The translations under genes were made by a program, and so were the position numbers. Below are positions 1-5,867 of a stretch of DNA of 5,867 nucleotides, one piece after another (the stretch's first letter is position 1; each line of letters opens with the position of its first letter). This DNA is from Planctomycetaceae bacterium (lineage in GTDB: Bacteria > Planctomycetota > Planctomycetia > Pirellulales > Thermoguttaceae), in the NCBI GenBank assembly GCA_031259095.1, contig JAIRLW010000543.1, forward strand, positions 1 through 5,867. The letters are read 5' to 3'. The notes beneath the pieces are model-generated. The model worked only from the letters and a program-made list of their open reading frames with translations, was not told the DNA's origin and ran no database searches.

Positions 1-1053
1 CCGTTGACTCCGCCGGTATGATAACTCCGTGCAACACGAGTGGGATAAGCATGACCCAAATCGTTGGGACGTATATTCGCATCTGCCCCATCATTTCGAT
101 AACACATGACAAATCCTTGTCCAGCGTGATGAACAAAAAGAAACGGATTGGTGTTAAAGTGATTCGGATAATTCACATTGGATGCCGCTCGGGAAGGAAC
201 AGCACAGGACGATTCCAAACTGATAAAAGTATGAGAAAGTCCATCTTTGATCTCAGCAAATGCTACTCCGCTATTTTGTGAGAAAACTGCCATTGTGTTA
301 CATCGGCTCAGTGTTGTACTCAATGTTCGTTCTGCTTGGTCAATGGAAGGAACGGCATAATCTTTGTTACTGAACGGTTGTTTCTCACCCGATTTAGAAG
401 AAGAAGGGCAACGCAAAAAAGCGGGACATTTGTCCGCTACCGACTGATTTCCCGTGTCACCGCAAGCGTCAACGCCGCCTTCTGAGTTATGCGGGTTATA
501 TTTAAACCCGACAGCGTAGGCGTAGGCTCTTTTGGTAAAATCAAATTGGCTGTAAATCGCTTGCTGTTCGCAATACGGCAAGAGAAACAATGCCCATCCC
601 CACATTCCGCACGGAGACGGCCTATCCGTGCCGGTTATGTTGTGTGCTTCGGGCACGTTCATCCATGTGTGGTACATACATCCAGGCGGCAATGATTTGA
701 GTGCGTCATGGTAATTGTGCATCGCCAGCCCAATTTGCTTCACGTTGTTTGTACACTGCATTCGTCTTGCCGCTTCCCGCGCTGCTTGAACGGCTGGTAA
801 CAGAAGAGCGATTAACACGCCGATAATCGCAATCACCACAAGAAGTTCGACCAACGTAAAGCCGAACGGTGAAGAGCGAAAAAGAGTTGAGAATTTCGCC
901 GAATAGTGCCGGAAAACCGAACACTTTCCACTCTCCGTTCTTAACTCTCCTCTACATCTAGCCCCCCCCCCCCTGTTTTATCCATTTTAACATTTGTTTT
1001 TTCGCAAGAAACATCGCCAAAAAACCAACCAAACATTTCATTACATTTTCCAT
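1..1053 (-). CDS. DUF1559 pseudopilin-like protein, 3' end beyond window, out of frame with its start through a poly-G run
   Basis: The reading frame is open from 977 to the left edge and shows a type IV prepilin-like N-terminus. It has a [19 protein letters not shown] cleavage and methylation segment (bases about 864-810) with Glu at +5, then [45 protein letters not shown] and a terminal SYHTGGVN. These are DUF1559 (SBP_bac_10) hallmarks; the missing end should be a few tens of residues. The protein should be membrane-anchored and extracytoplasmic; its exact role is unknown. The best start is the ATG at 1053-1051, with AAGGAG 7 bases upstream. It reads [19 protein letters not shown]..., enters the G12 run and stops at TAG 960-958. 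With 11 or 14 G the frame passes into [12 protein letters not shown]... and on to the pilin motif. The segment between run and pilin motif has no stop in about 45 codons, which supports it as coding. The leader before the cleavage site is unusually long. Identity is very sure; OFF status depends on the run length being right. Confidence 0.9.
962..973 (-). repeat. Homopolymer of 12 G on the coding strand, candidate phase-variation switch
   Basis: There are twelve consecutive C on the plus strand (G12 on the coding strand of the DUF1559 gene), between the start region and the pilin motif. With 12 G, no ATG upstream connects to the DUF1559 frame: the ATG at 1053 ends at TAG 960-958, and the ATG at 985 ends at TAA about six codons past the run. 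With 11 or 14 G the SD-preceded ATG at 1053 is in frame. With 10 or 13 G the ATG at 985, which lacks a clear SD, is in frame. The in-frame product carries a short poly-Gly stretch. Confidence 0.8.
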
Positions 1054-1060
1054 TGTCATT

Positions 1061-1066
1061 CTCCTT
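1061..1066 (-). promoter_or_regulatory. Ribosome binding site AAGGAG for the DUF1559 start
   Basis: AAGGAG lies 7 bases before the ATG at 1053-1051 on the minus strand. It is the reason for choosing this start over the ATG at 985-983 or the GTG at 924, which lies in a frame that does not read the pilin motif. Confidence 0.75.
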
Positions 1067-1152
1067 ATTTTCTAAGGTTTTCCTGAAATCATTGCGATTC
1101 GCTTACAGCAAACAAACGGTAAAAAAACAGATCGCAATCGAATCAGATTCAC

Positions 1153-1181
1153 AGTTTACTCTGAACCAGACAAATTGTCAA
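1153..1181 (-). promoter_or_regulatory. Sigma70-type promoter of the DUF1559 gene
   Basis: On the minus strand, TTGACA (1181-1176) is followed by a 17-base spacer and TAAACT (1158-1153). The -35 is perfect and the -10 matches at four of six positions. Transcription would begin near 1146, leaving a leader of about 90 bases before the ATG at 1053. Confidence 0.55.
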
Positions 1182-1337
1182 GCGGAAAAAATTTTTTTTG
1201 ACAGATTTCCAAAAAATTTTTCAGATTATGTTGGAATTTGAGGAATGTAATCAGAAAAACAGAAGCCCCGAACGGTAGTGAGAGAATTTCCAAAATATGG
1301 TCAGCGAAACATTTCCTATCATTTTTCCCAACAGTCC

Positions 1338-1393
1338 TTATTGTCCCATTTGTCCCTAACATTTTTTCAGTGAAGGGACAATGGGACAAATAA
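1338..1393. repeat. Palindromic GTCCC element, copy 1
   Basis: Left arm TTATTGTCCCATTTGTCCCT (1338-1357) pairs with right arm AGGGACAATGGGACAAATAA (1374-1393) around a 16-base T-rich loop. The arms match except for a one-base shift in the middle. It lies between divergent promoters, so it is not an obvious terminator for either gene. Its right arm shares the pattern GGGACA-n-G(G/A)GACAAATAA with the element at 2330-2400, which suggests a dispersed repeat family. Confidence 0.7.
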
Positions 1394-1581
1394 ATAATCT
1401 TTTAAGGCAAATTTGTGGTTGAGCAAAAGGGATTTTTAGGATTTCCACAAAAACATCTTGCGTTGATTGACAATTTATGGAATAATACCAGCACTTACCT
1501 TGTGTTTAGGCGCGGAATGAACAATTGCCATCATGTCACGCCATCCGTAAACACTATCCATTTTTTCAAAGGAGTTTTGTT

Positions 1582-2268
1582 ATGAAACGGTTTTCAACCC
1601 ATTGGATTGTCGGAATTTTGAGTTTTGTTGCTTTTTCGATAACCTCTGTTTTTCCGACTTTGGCGCAACCCGGTCATTTTCATGGACCTCCGCCGCCACA
1701 TCATCGTCATGGTCCGAGCGATTTCGATAAGGCTCTTGGAGTCATCGGAGCGGTTGGAGCAGTTGCCGCGATTGCCAACGGCTATTCGCCTTACGGTTAT
1801 TATCGGCGAACTCCGACGGTGGTTGTTGTTCCGCCGCGTCCGTCCACTGTAGTTGTAGAACGTCCGGTTGTTGTCGAAAAACCGGTTGTGGTGGAACGTC
1901 CGGTTATTGTCGAAAAAATAGTTACCGTAACTCCCGCACGAACTTCCGATTACTATTCGCCAAAACTTGGTGCAACGTTTATTATTCAGAACATGAAGAT
2001 TCCCGGTTATACGTTCACCGCAGCACGTTTAACCTCCGACCCAATCGAAGATTCCCCGTTGAATGTGATTGGATTGCGTCAAGGCGATGTGGTCACGCGG
2101 TTAGACAATGACGCGGTGGACTCTCTGGAGGAACTTGAACGCCATGAAAAAAATACGCTCATCCGGTATATCAAAACCGGAACAGTAAAAGTTCAATTAG
2201 CCAAAATCTATATTCCAACCGACAAAGAGCTCAATCCAAAAGAAGAAGATACCTTCTACGCTCCCTAA
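1582..2268 (+). CDS. Secreted protein with VVVE(R/K)P repeats and a PDZ-like C-terminal domain
   Basis: The product is 228 residues. The start is ATG 1582, because AAAGGAG lies 7 bases upstream and a signal peptide begins there; starting at 1525 would put 19 charged and polar residues in front of it. Residues 1-28 form a signal peptide (MKRF..., hydrophobic core 9-24, likely cleavage after A28). Then come a His/Pro-rich stretch (32-45), a Gly/Ala-rich hydrophobic segment (51-67), a Tyr/Gly patch (68-74), and four hexapeptide copies VVVERP/VVVEKP/VVVERP/VIVEKI (90-113). Residues about 129-210 look PDZ-like, with the loop GLRQGDVVTRLDNDAVDSLEEL typical of the carboxylate-binding fold. No protease residues are visible, so an envelope adaptor or scaffold role is a guess. 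It sits alone between a divergent and a convergent gene. I do not recognise a named family. Confidence 0.88.
   Translation: MKRFSTHWIVGILSFVAFSITSVFPTLAQPGHFHGPPPPHHRHGPSDFDKALGVIGAVGAVAAIANGYSPYGYYRRTPTVVVVPPRPSTVVVERPVVVEKPVVVERPVIVEKIVTVTPARTSDYYSPKLGATFIIQNMKIPGYTFTAARLTSDPIEDSPLNVIGLRQGDVVTRLDNDAVDSLEELERHEKNTLIRYIKTGTVKVQLAKIYIPTDKELNPKEEDTFYAP
1849..1920 (+). repeat. In-frame tandem repeat, four 18-base units
   Basis: Four consecutive 18-base units encode VVVERP, VVVEKP, VVVERP and VIVEKI. The units differ mainly at synonymous positions (GTA/GTT/GTG for Val) and alternate Arg and Lys. It is therefore an old repeat kept at the protein level, not a fresh slippage product. It forms a Pro-spaced beta-prone linker between the N-terminal part and the PDZ-like domain. 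Confidence 0.85.
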
Positions 2269-2329
2269 ATAAAGGGAACCTCTAAAAATTCGTTTTTTAC
2301 TACAACGTTTTGTTTTATGAAAAATCATT

Positions 2330-2385
2330 TGTCCCTTTAGTCCCTAAAGTCCTTTTTTAGAGGAACTTTTGGGACTAAAGGGACA
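2330..2385. repeat. Palindromic GTCCC element, copy 2, possible terminator of the oxidoreductase gene
   Basis: TGTCCCTTTAGTCCC (2330-2344) and GGGACTAAAGGGACA (2371-2385) are a perfect 15-base inverted repeat. The stem extends inward with one bulge (AAAGTCC against GGAACTTT), leaving a loop near TTTTTTAGA. On the minus strand the stem is followed by AAATGATTTTT, so it could end transcription from the oxidoreductase gene. On the plus strand no T-run follows. The flank GAGACAAATAAT matches the edge of the element at 1338-1393. A separate inverted repeat, CCTCTAAAAA (2279-2288) and TTTTTAGAGG (2354-2363), could form a competing fold. Confidence 0.7.
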
Positions 2386-2491
2386 TTAGAGACAAATAAT
2401 CAATTAATAATCTCCTATTTGTTTTGGGCCAATGATGAAAATTTTTTGTTTCTTTAAAATAGACCGTTCTACCCAAAGTTTCCAATCCGTT

Positions 2492-3877
2492 TTATATTTG
2501 ATACGGTTTCCGCTGTTCACGTTTTAACATGGCATTGGCTTCGGGATCGGCGATGATTTCCTGTTTGTCCGAATCCCACCGCAATTGCCGACCGCCAAGC
2601 CGAATAGAAATATTGGTTAAATGGCACGGTGTTACGGAACGATGTTCCAACTCTGCCGGAGCAACAGTAGTCTCACGGCTTCGCACACAATCGAAAAAGT
2701 TTTTCATGTGATCGCTGCTCGGTCGGACTTTCCAACCGTTTTCCGGTAACGGATTTTCTTTGAGTTCCTCGACCGGTTTGCCAAACAACCCGCCGCGATT
2801 CACAAACACCCTCCCTTTATCGCCGATAAACATAATTCCATTACGTTTATTGTTGTGAATTTCTTGCGGACAATTGTTACCGAATAACCAGTGACGTTGT
2901 TCTTCGCTTGTTTCCTGATGTCCGGTCGAACCGTGAAATCCCGGCTTTTCCGCAAAAACAGTGTAAAAGTATAACTCAATATCGTTTGGATATTTCAGTA
3001 CGGCGTAAAACCGGTCGGGCGTATTGAAACAGTCCGGTTTGTTTTCGTTTGGAAAAATCCCGCGACCTTCAACAGTCAACGGTCCCGAATAATCCTGATC
3101 CATTCCCCAATGAGCAATGTCGATATGGTGATTGCCCCAGTCGGTCGCCATTCCTCCGGCATATTCGTACCACCAACGGAAAATCGCATGAGTCCGTTGC
3201 GGCATATACGGATGAATCGGCGCTTGTCCCTGATACAAATCCCAGTCGAGTTCCGCCGGAATTTCAGTTACTGAAAACGGACCGCCCCAAGAACTATAAT
3301 ACGGTAACGCAACAAGAACTCGTTTGAGTTTACCGATACGCCCGTTACGAACCAGTTCAACCGCTGTTTGAAATTCTTTTCCGCTACGTTGTTGCGTTCC
3401 GGTTTGAAAAACGCGTCCGGTTTCTTTGACAACGTTACAAACAAGTTTTCCCTCGTCAATCGTCAAACTGAACGGTTTTTCCCCGTAAATATCTTTTCCC
3501 GCACGCATGGCGTCAACATTGATTTTCGTATGCCAATGATCCGGCGTCGCCTGAATCACCACATCGACGTCCTTGTTTTCCAGCAATTTCCGATAATCCT
3601 GATACACAACCGGTTGACCATGATAAGCGTTTTTCAGACGTTCAGCGTGTCGGAGATCGGCGTCGGCAACCGCAACAATATGACCAAACCGTGACGCATT
3701 TTTTGTATCGCCGCTGCCCATGCCGCCTGCGCCAATAACGCCAATGCCAATCCGTTCATTCGCCCCTTTCGCCTCTTCCGACAAAATAATCGGAGACGCA
3801 AAAAATGTTGCCGTCATTCCCGACGTCGCTTGAATAAAACGTCTTCGGGATGGTTTGATCACCAATGATTTTGTCAT
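2492..3877 (-). CDS. Tat-exported Gfo/Idh/MocA family NAD(P)-dependent oxidoreductase
   Basis: The product is 461 residues, normal for the exported planctomycete members. The N-terminus has a twin-arginine signal, SRRRFIQ at 10-16, followed by a moderately hydrophobic stretch to about residue 32, so export in folded form is expected. The Rossmann part shows GVIGAGGMG (46-54), ATPDHWH (110-116) and the family Lys motif EKP (133-135). The C-terminal alpha/beta domain carries TDWGNHHIDIAHWG (245-258), with the histidines typical of the active site. The ending NAMLKREQRKPYQI is characteristic of the planctomycete subfamily. The substrate is unknown; relatives act on sugars, inositols and their derivatives. 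The ATG at 3877 has AGGA 8 bases upstream. No good promoter is seen directly ahead, so it may depend on readthrough from the promoter at 4137-4165. Identity is sure, specificity is not. Confidence 0.96.
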   Translation of the reverse strand: MTKSLVIKPSRRRFIQATSGMTATFFASPIILSEEAKGANERIGIGVIGAGGMGSGDTKNASRFGHIVAVADADLRHAERLKNAYHGQPVVYQDYRKLLENKDVDVVIQATPDHWHTKINVDAMRAGKDIYGEKPFSLTIDEGKLVCNVVKETGRVFQTGTQQRSGKEFQTAVELVRNGRIGKLKRVLVALPYYSSWGGPFSVTEIPAELDWDLYQGQAPIHPYMPQRTHAIFRWWYEYAGGMATDWGNHHIDIAHWGMDQDYSGPLTVEGRGIFPNENKPDCFNTPDRFYAVLKYPNDIELYFYTVFAEKPGFHGSTGHQETSEEQRHWLFGNNCPQEIHNNKRNGIMFIGDKGRVFVNRGGLFGKPVEELKENPLPENGWKVRPSSDHMKNFFDCVRSRETTVAPAELEHRSVTPCHLTNISIRLGGRQLRWDSDKQEIIADPEANAMLKREQRKPYQI

Positions 3878-3906
3878 AAAAATTTTCCTGTTACCTTGTT
3901 AGTAAT

Positions 3907-3938
3907 AAAAAACAAAAACGATCCTTTCTCCTGAAAGG
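3907..3938 (-). terminator. Hairpin plus T-tract between the small ORF and the oxidoreductase gene
   Basis: On the minus strand, CCTTTC-AGGA-GAAAGG (3938-3923) forms a 6-base stem with a 4-base loop. After ATCG come TTTTT, G and TTTTTT. It would end a transcript begun at 4130 after about 220 bases, or act as a leaky attenuator ahead of the oxidoreductase. The stem is short, so strength is uncertain. Confidence 0.5.
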
Positions 3939-3999
3939 TTCTCTCAACTTGCAATCGCGCCGGTTGGGATTACTAATCAATTGTTATACCGTTTTCACT

Positions 4000-4116
4000 T
4001 TAAAAACCCGCGTCTTTTCCAGACCGGAAACGCAACCAGCGATAATAGTTGATAAACGCTTTTTGCAGGAGTTTCAGTCCTGCGATTTTGGCGGATGATA
4101 AGTGATAGGCTTTCAT
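4000..4116 (-). CDS. Small basic protein of 38 residues, unrecognised
   Basis: The ORF starts at ATG 4116-4114 with GAGG 7 bases upstream and ends at TAA 4002-4000. The product begins MKAYHLSSAKIAGLKLL, continues QKAFINYYRWLRFR and ends SGKDAGF. It is rich in Lys and Arg with only one acidic residue. The middle, about residues 9-32, could form an amphipathic cationic helix with aromatic residues on one face. No signal peptide or known domain is evident. A perfect-35 promoter begins 21 bases upstream and a hairpin plus T-tract follows, so it has every part of a small gene. Alternatively the transcript may work as an RNA: the coding strand also contains a GCAGGA...TCCTGC stem-loop at 4083-4065. 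The next gene, the oxidoreductase, begins 122 bases downstream. Function is unknown. Confidence 0.55.
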   Translation of the reverse strand: MKAYHLSSAKIAGLKLLQKAFINYYRWLRFRSGKDAGF

Positions 4117-4136
4117 AAGTTGACCTCGTGATCATC

Positions 4137-4165
4137 AGTATAAAATAGCCGTCAAATCTTGTCAA
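4137..4165 (-). promoter_or_regulatory. Strong sigma70-type promoter
   Basis: On the minus strand, TTGACA (4165-4160) is followed by exactly 17 bases and TATACT (4142-4137), matching 11 of 12 consensus positions. Transcription should start near 4130, only about 14 bases before the ATG of the 38-residue ORF. It is the best promoter in the window. It sits about ten bases past the stop of the truncated methylase-like fragment. Confidence 0.75.
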
Positions 4166-4175
4166 TATCTATTTT

Positions 4176-4286
4176 TTAAGGTGACTGCGGTATATCCGAT
4201 TTTTGTTCTTCAATCACAAGATCGTCAGTGTATTTTTCAAAATGCTTTCTGACAATTTGTTCTGTTTTACGTTCATTTAGTGACAT
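4176..4286 (-). pseudogene. N-terminal remnant of an N6-methylase/restriction-type protein
   Basis: ATG 4286 opens a 36-residue frame that begins MSLNERKTEQIVRKHFEKY and contains LVIEEQKSD, then ends in IPQSP and TAA at 4178-4176. The MSLNE.KTE..VR..F ... IEEQKSD pattern is, from memory, the start of large type I/IIG-like 'N-6 DNA methylase' or restriction proteins. There IEEQKSD is followed by NP and a KLLKNASK segment. Here homology stops right after SD, so the gene is cut off at a breakpoint near 4190. The frame is also open upstream for 28 codons, back to a TAA at 4373-4371, so the ATG is not the only possible start; no clear SD is present. It belongs with the damaged methyltransferase upstream as part of a decayed restriction-modification locus. 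Confidence 0.6.
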
Positions 4287-4370
4287 AGATTCTCTGTAGT
4301 AAAAAATTTCAGAGACATTACGTCTCCCATTTCTTTTATCTAAACAATGACTAAGTACATGAGTTGAATT

Positions 4371-4574
4371 TTACCCTAAACTTTCGATTTGGGCGTAGAT
4401 TTGTTGTTCGGTGAAGCCTTCTAGGTCAACACTTTTTGGCGTGTGTTTAATGATAATTTTGCTCCGTATAATAGAATTTTTCCGAACAAAATTTATAAAA
4501 TCCATAAATAATCTAGGTCGCGCGTATAGGTATAATTGGTCAAACACAAGCGAAATTGGTAAACCATAAAATAA
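4371..4574 (-). pseudogene. Unrecognised coding fragment downstream of the methyltransferase
   Basis: A 67-codon open frame has protein-like composition: it includes GLPISLVFDQLYLYARPRLF, then MDFINFVRKN and SKIIIKHTPKSVDLEG, and ends FTEQQIYAQIESLG with TAA at 4373-4371. It starts after a TGA (4577-4575) with no credible start codon; an internal ATG at 4505 lacks a ribosome binding site. It is therefore best read as the C-terminal remnant of a longer gene. The last third (about 4440-4374) looks less AT-rich than the rest, so the fragment may itself be a join. I do not recognise the family. A remnant of the cognate nuclease is possible from position alone. Confidence 0.4.
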
Positions 4575-4619
4575 TCAAATTTAAAAATACTGTATTCAAA
4601 CTTTTTTCGTATGCTACTT

Positions 4620-5621
<1,002 letters not shown>

Positions 5622-5623
5622 AA

Positions 5624-5867
5624 TTAAAATTTGCTGATAGGTAAATAATACTGTTTCGTTAAAAAATCCGTTCCATACAACTCTTTGAGTTGAGAAACTT
5701 CGTCAGATTCTAACGCTATTGCTTCGATAAATTTTTGAATACGCTCAAAAATAATATCCTCTGTTTCCCTGTCGTTCAAACGCATAACCTCTTTTGCTGG
5801 AACAAAAGTAAGAAGTTAGCGGTGGACGGCACAAACTAGACCATTGTATAAGGTGTAAGTTTGATAT
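5624..5867 (-). pseudogene. C-terminal part of an unrecognised gene next to the methyltransferase, with an in-frame TAA
   Basis: One continuous frame from the right edge reads YQTYTLYNGLVCAVHR, a TAA at 5818-5816, then LLTFVPAKEVMRLNDRETED, FERIQKFIEAIALESDEVSQ, LKELYGTDFLTKQYYLPISK and F, with TAA at 5626-5624. The text on both sides of the first stop looks like one protein, so the stop is probably a point nonsense change. The last 53 residues could also be made alone from ATG 5785, but no ribosome binding site is evident. The gene ends 2 bases before the methyltransferase start, as in a tight restriction-modification operon, so a restriction endonuclease is the natural suspect. However, I see no nuclease motif in this tail and do not recognise the family. 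Confidence 0.5.

Larger units (their letters stand above)
1054..1581. other. Divergent intergenic region of about 530 bases
   Basis: This AT-rich stretch separates the divergent DUF1559 and PDZ-like genes. It holds the promoter at 1153-1181 and the palindrome at 1338-1393. For the rightward gene only a weak promoter can be suggested: TTGCGT at 1459-1464, 16 bases, then AATAAT at 1481-1486. A TTGACA at 1467-1472 has no well-spaced -10. Open frames here are short, cross the palindrome or promoter, and resemble no family I know. The rest, about 1190-1330, holds A/T runs and nothing I can name. Confidence 0.6.

Noticed and set aside
706..924. 72-codon minus-strand frame from a GTG at 924
   Set aside because: It overlaps the DUF1559 gene in another frame; the frame with the FTLVELL...AAREAARR motif is clearly the coding one.
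1053..1241. 62-codon plus-strand frame
   Set aside because: It lies over the DUF1559 promoter and ribosome binding site, is antisense to them, and has low-complexity content.
1156..1389. 77-codon minus-strand frame beginning MSHCPF
   Set aside because: It starts inside the palindrome at 1338-1393, runs through A/T tracts, covers the DUF1559 promoter and resembles no protein I know.
1525..1581. Upstream in-frame start at 1525 for the PDZ-like gene
   Set aside because: It would place 19 residues before a clear signal peptide, and the strong SD serves the ATG at 1582.
1338..2400. CRISPR array or insertion sequence suggested by repeated GTCCC motifs
   Set aside because: There are only two dissimilar palindromes almost 1 kb apart, with no regular spacers, no transposase between them and no target duplication.
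3049..3694. Several plus-strand and minus-strand frames of 63-108 codons inside the oxidoreductase
   Set aside because: They are shadows of a complete, well-conserved gene.
5700..5785. Frameshift in the gene at the right edge near the T5 run (about 5743)
   Set aside because: A recount of the run showed five T and one continuous frame; only the TAA at 5818-5816 interrupts it.

Overview
The window looks like chromosomal DNA from a planctomycete (Planctomycetota), probably a fairly AT-rich lineage. Two genes support this. One is a DUF1559 protein with a prepilin-type N-terminus and the classic run into AAREAARR. The other is a Tat-exported Gfo/Idh/MocA oxidoreductase with the planctomycete-type C-terminus. 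Both belong to families that are heavily expanded in that phylum.

Layout, left to right. (1) Bases 1-1053, minus strand: a DUF1559 pseudopilin-like gene that runs off the left edge. Its 5' end carries a run of 12 G (C12 on the plus strand, 962-973). As written, the ATG with a good ribosome binding site is out of frame with the DUF1559 body. One G fewer, or two more, joins them, so this looks like a phase-variable gene caught OFF. It has a good sigma70-type promoter at 1153-1181. (2) 1054-1581: a divergent intergenic region with that promoter and a palindromic GTCCC element. (3) 1582-2268, plus strand: a secreted protein with a VVVE(R/K)P hexapeptide repeat and a PDZ-like C-terminal domain. 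(4) 2269-2491: a convergent intergenic region with a second, related GTCCC hairpin. (5) 2492-3877, minus strand: the complete oxidoreductase. (6) 3907-4165: a compact unit on the minus strand, with promoter TTGACA-N17-TATACT, a 38-codon basic ORF with a ribosome binding site, and a hairpin plus T-tract. It is either a small-protein gene or a small RNA, and may also lead into the oxidoreductase. (7) 4176-5867, minus strand and visibly more AT-rich: the wreckage of a restriction-modification locus. From the right it holds the tail of an unrecognised gene with an in-frame TAA, then an RsrI-type DNA adenine methyltransferase with one in-frame TGA replacing a conserved Trp codon. Next come an unrecognised coding fragment and the first ~31 residues of an N6-methylase/restriction-type protein, cut off just before the promoter in (6).

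The most notable items are the poly-G switch, the self-contained small ORF/RNA unit, and the restriction-modification island decayed mainly by point nonsense changes. I saw no tRNA, rRNA, CRISPR array or insertion sequence.
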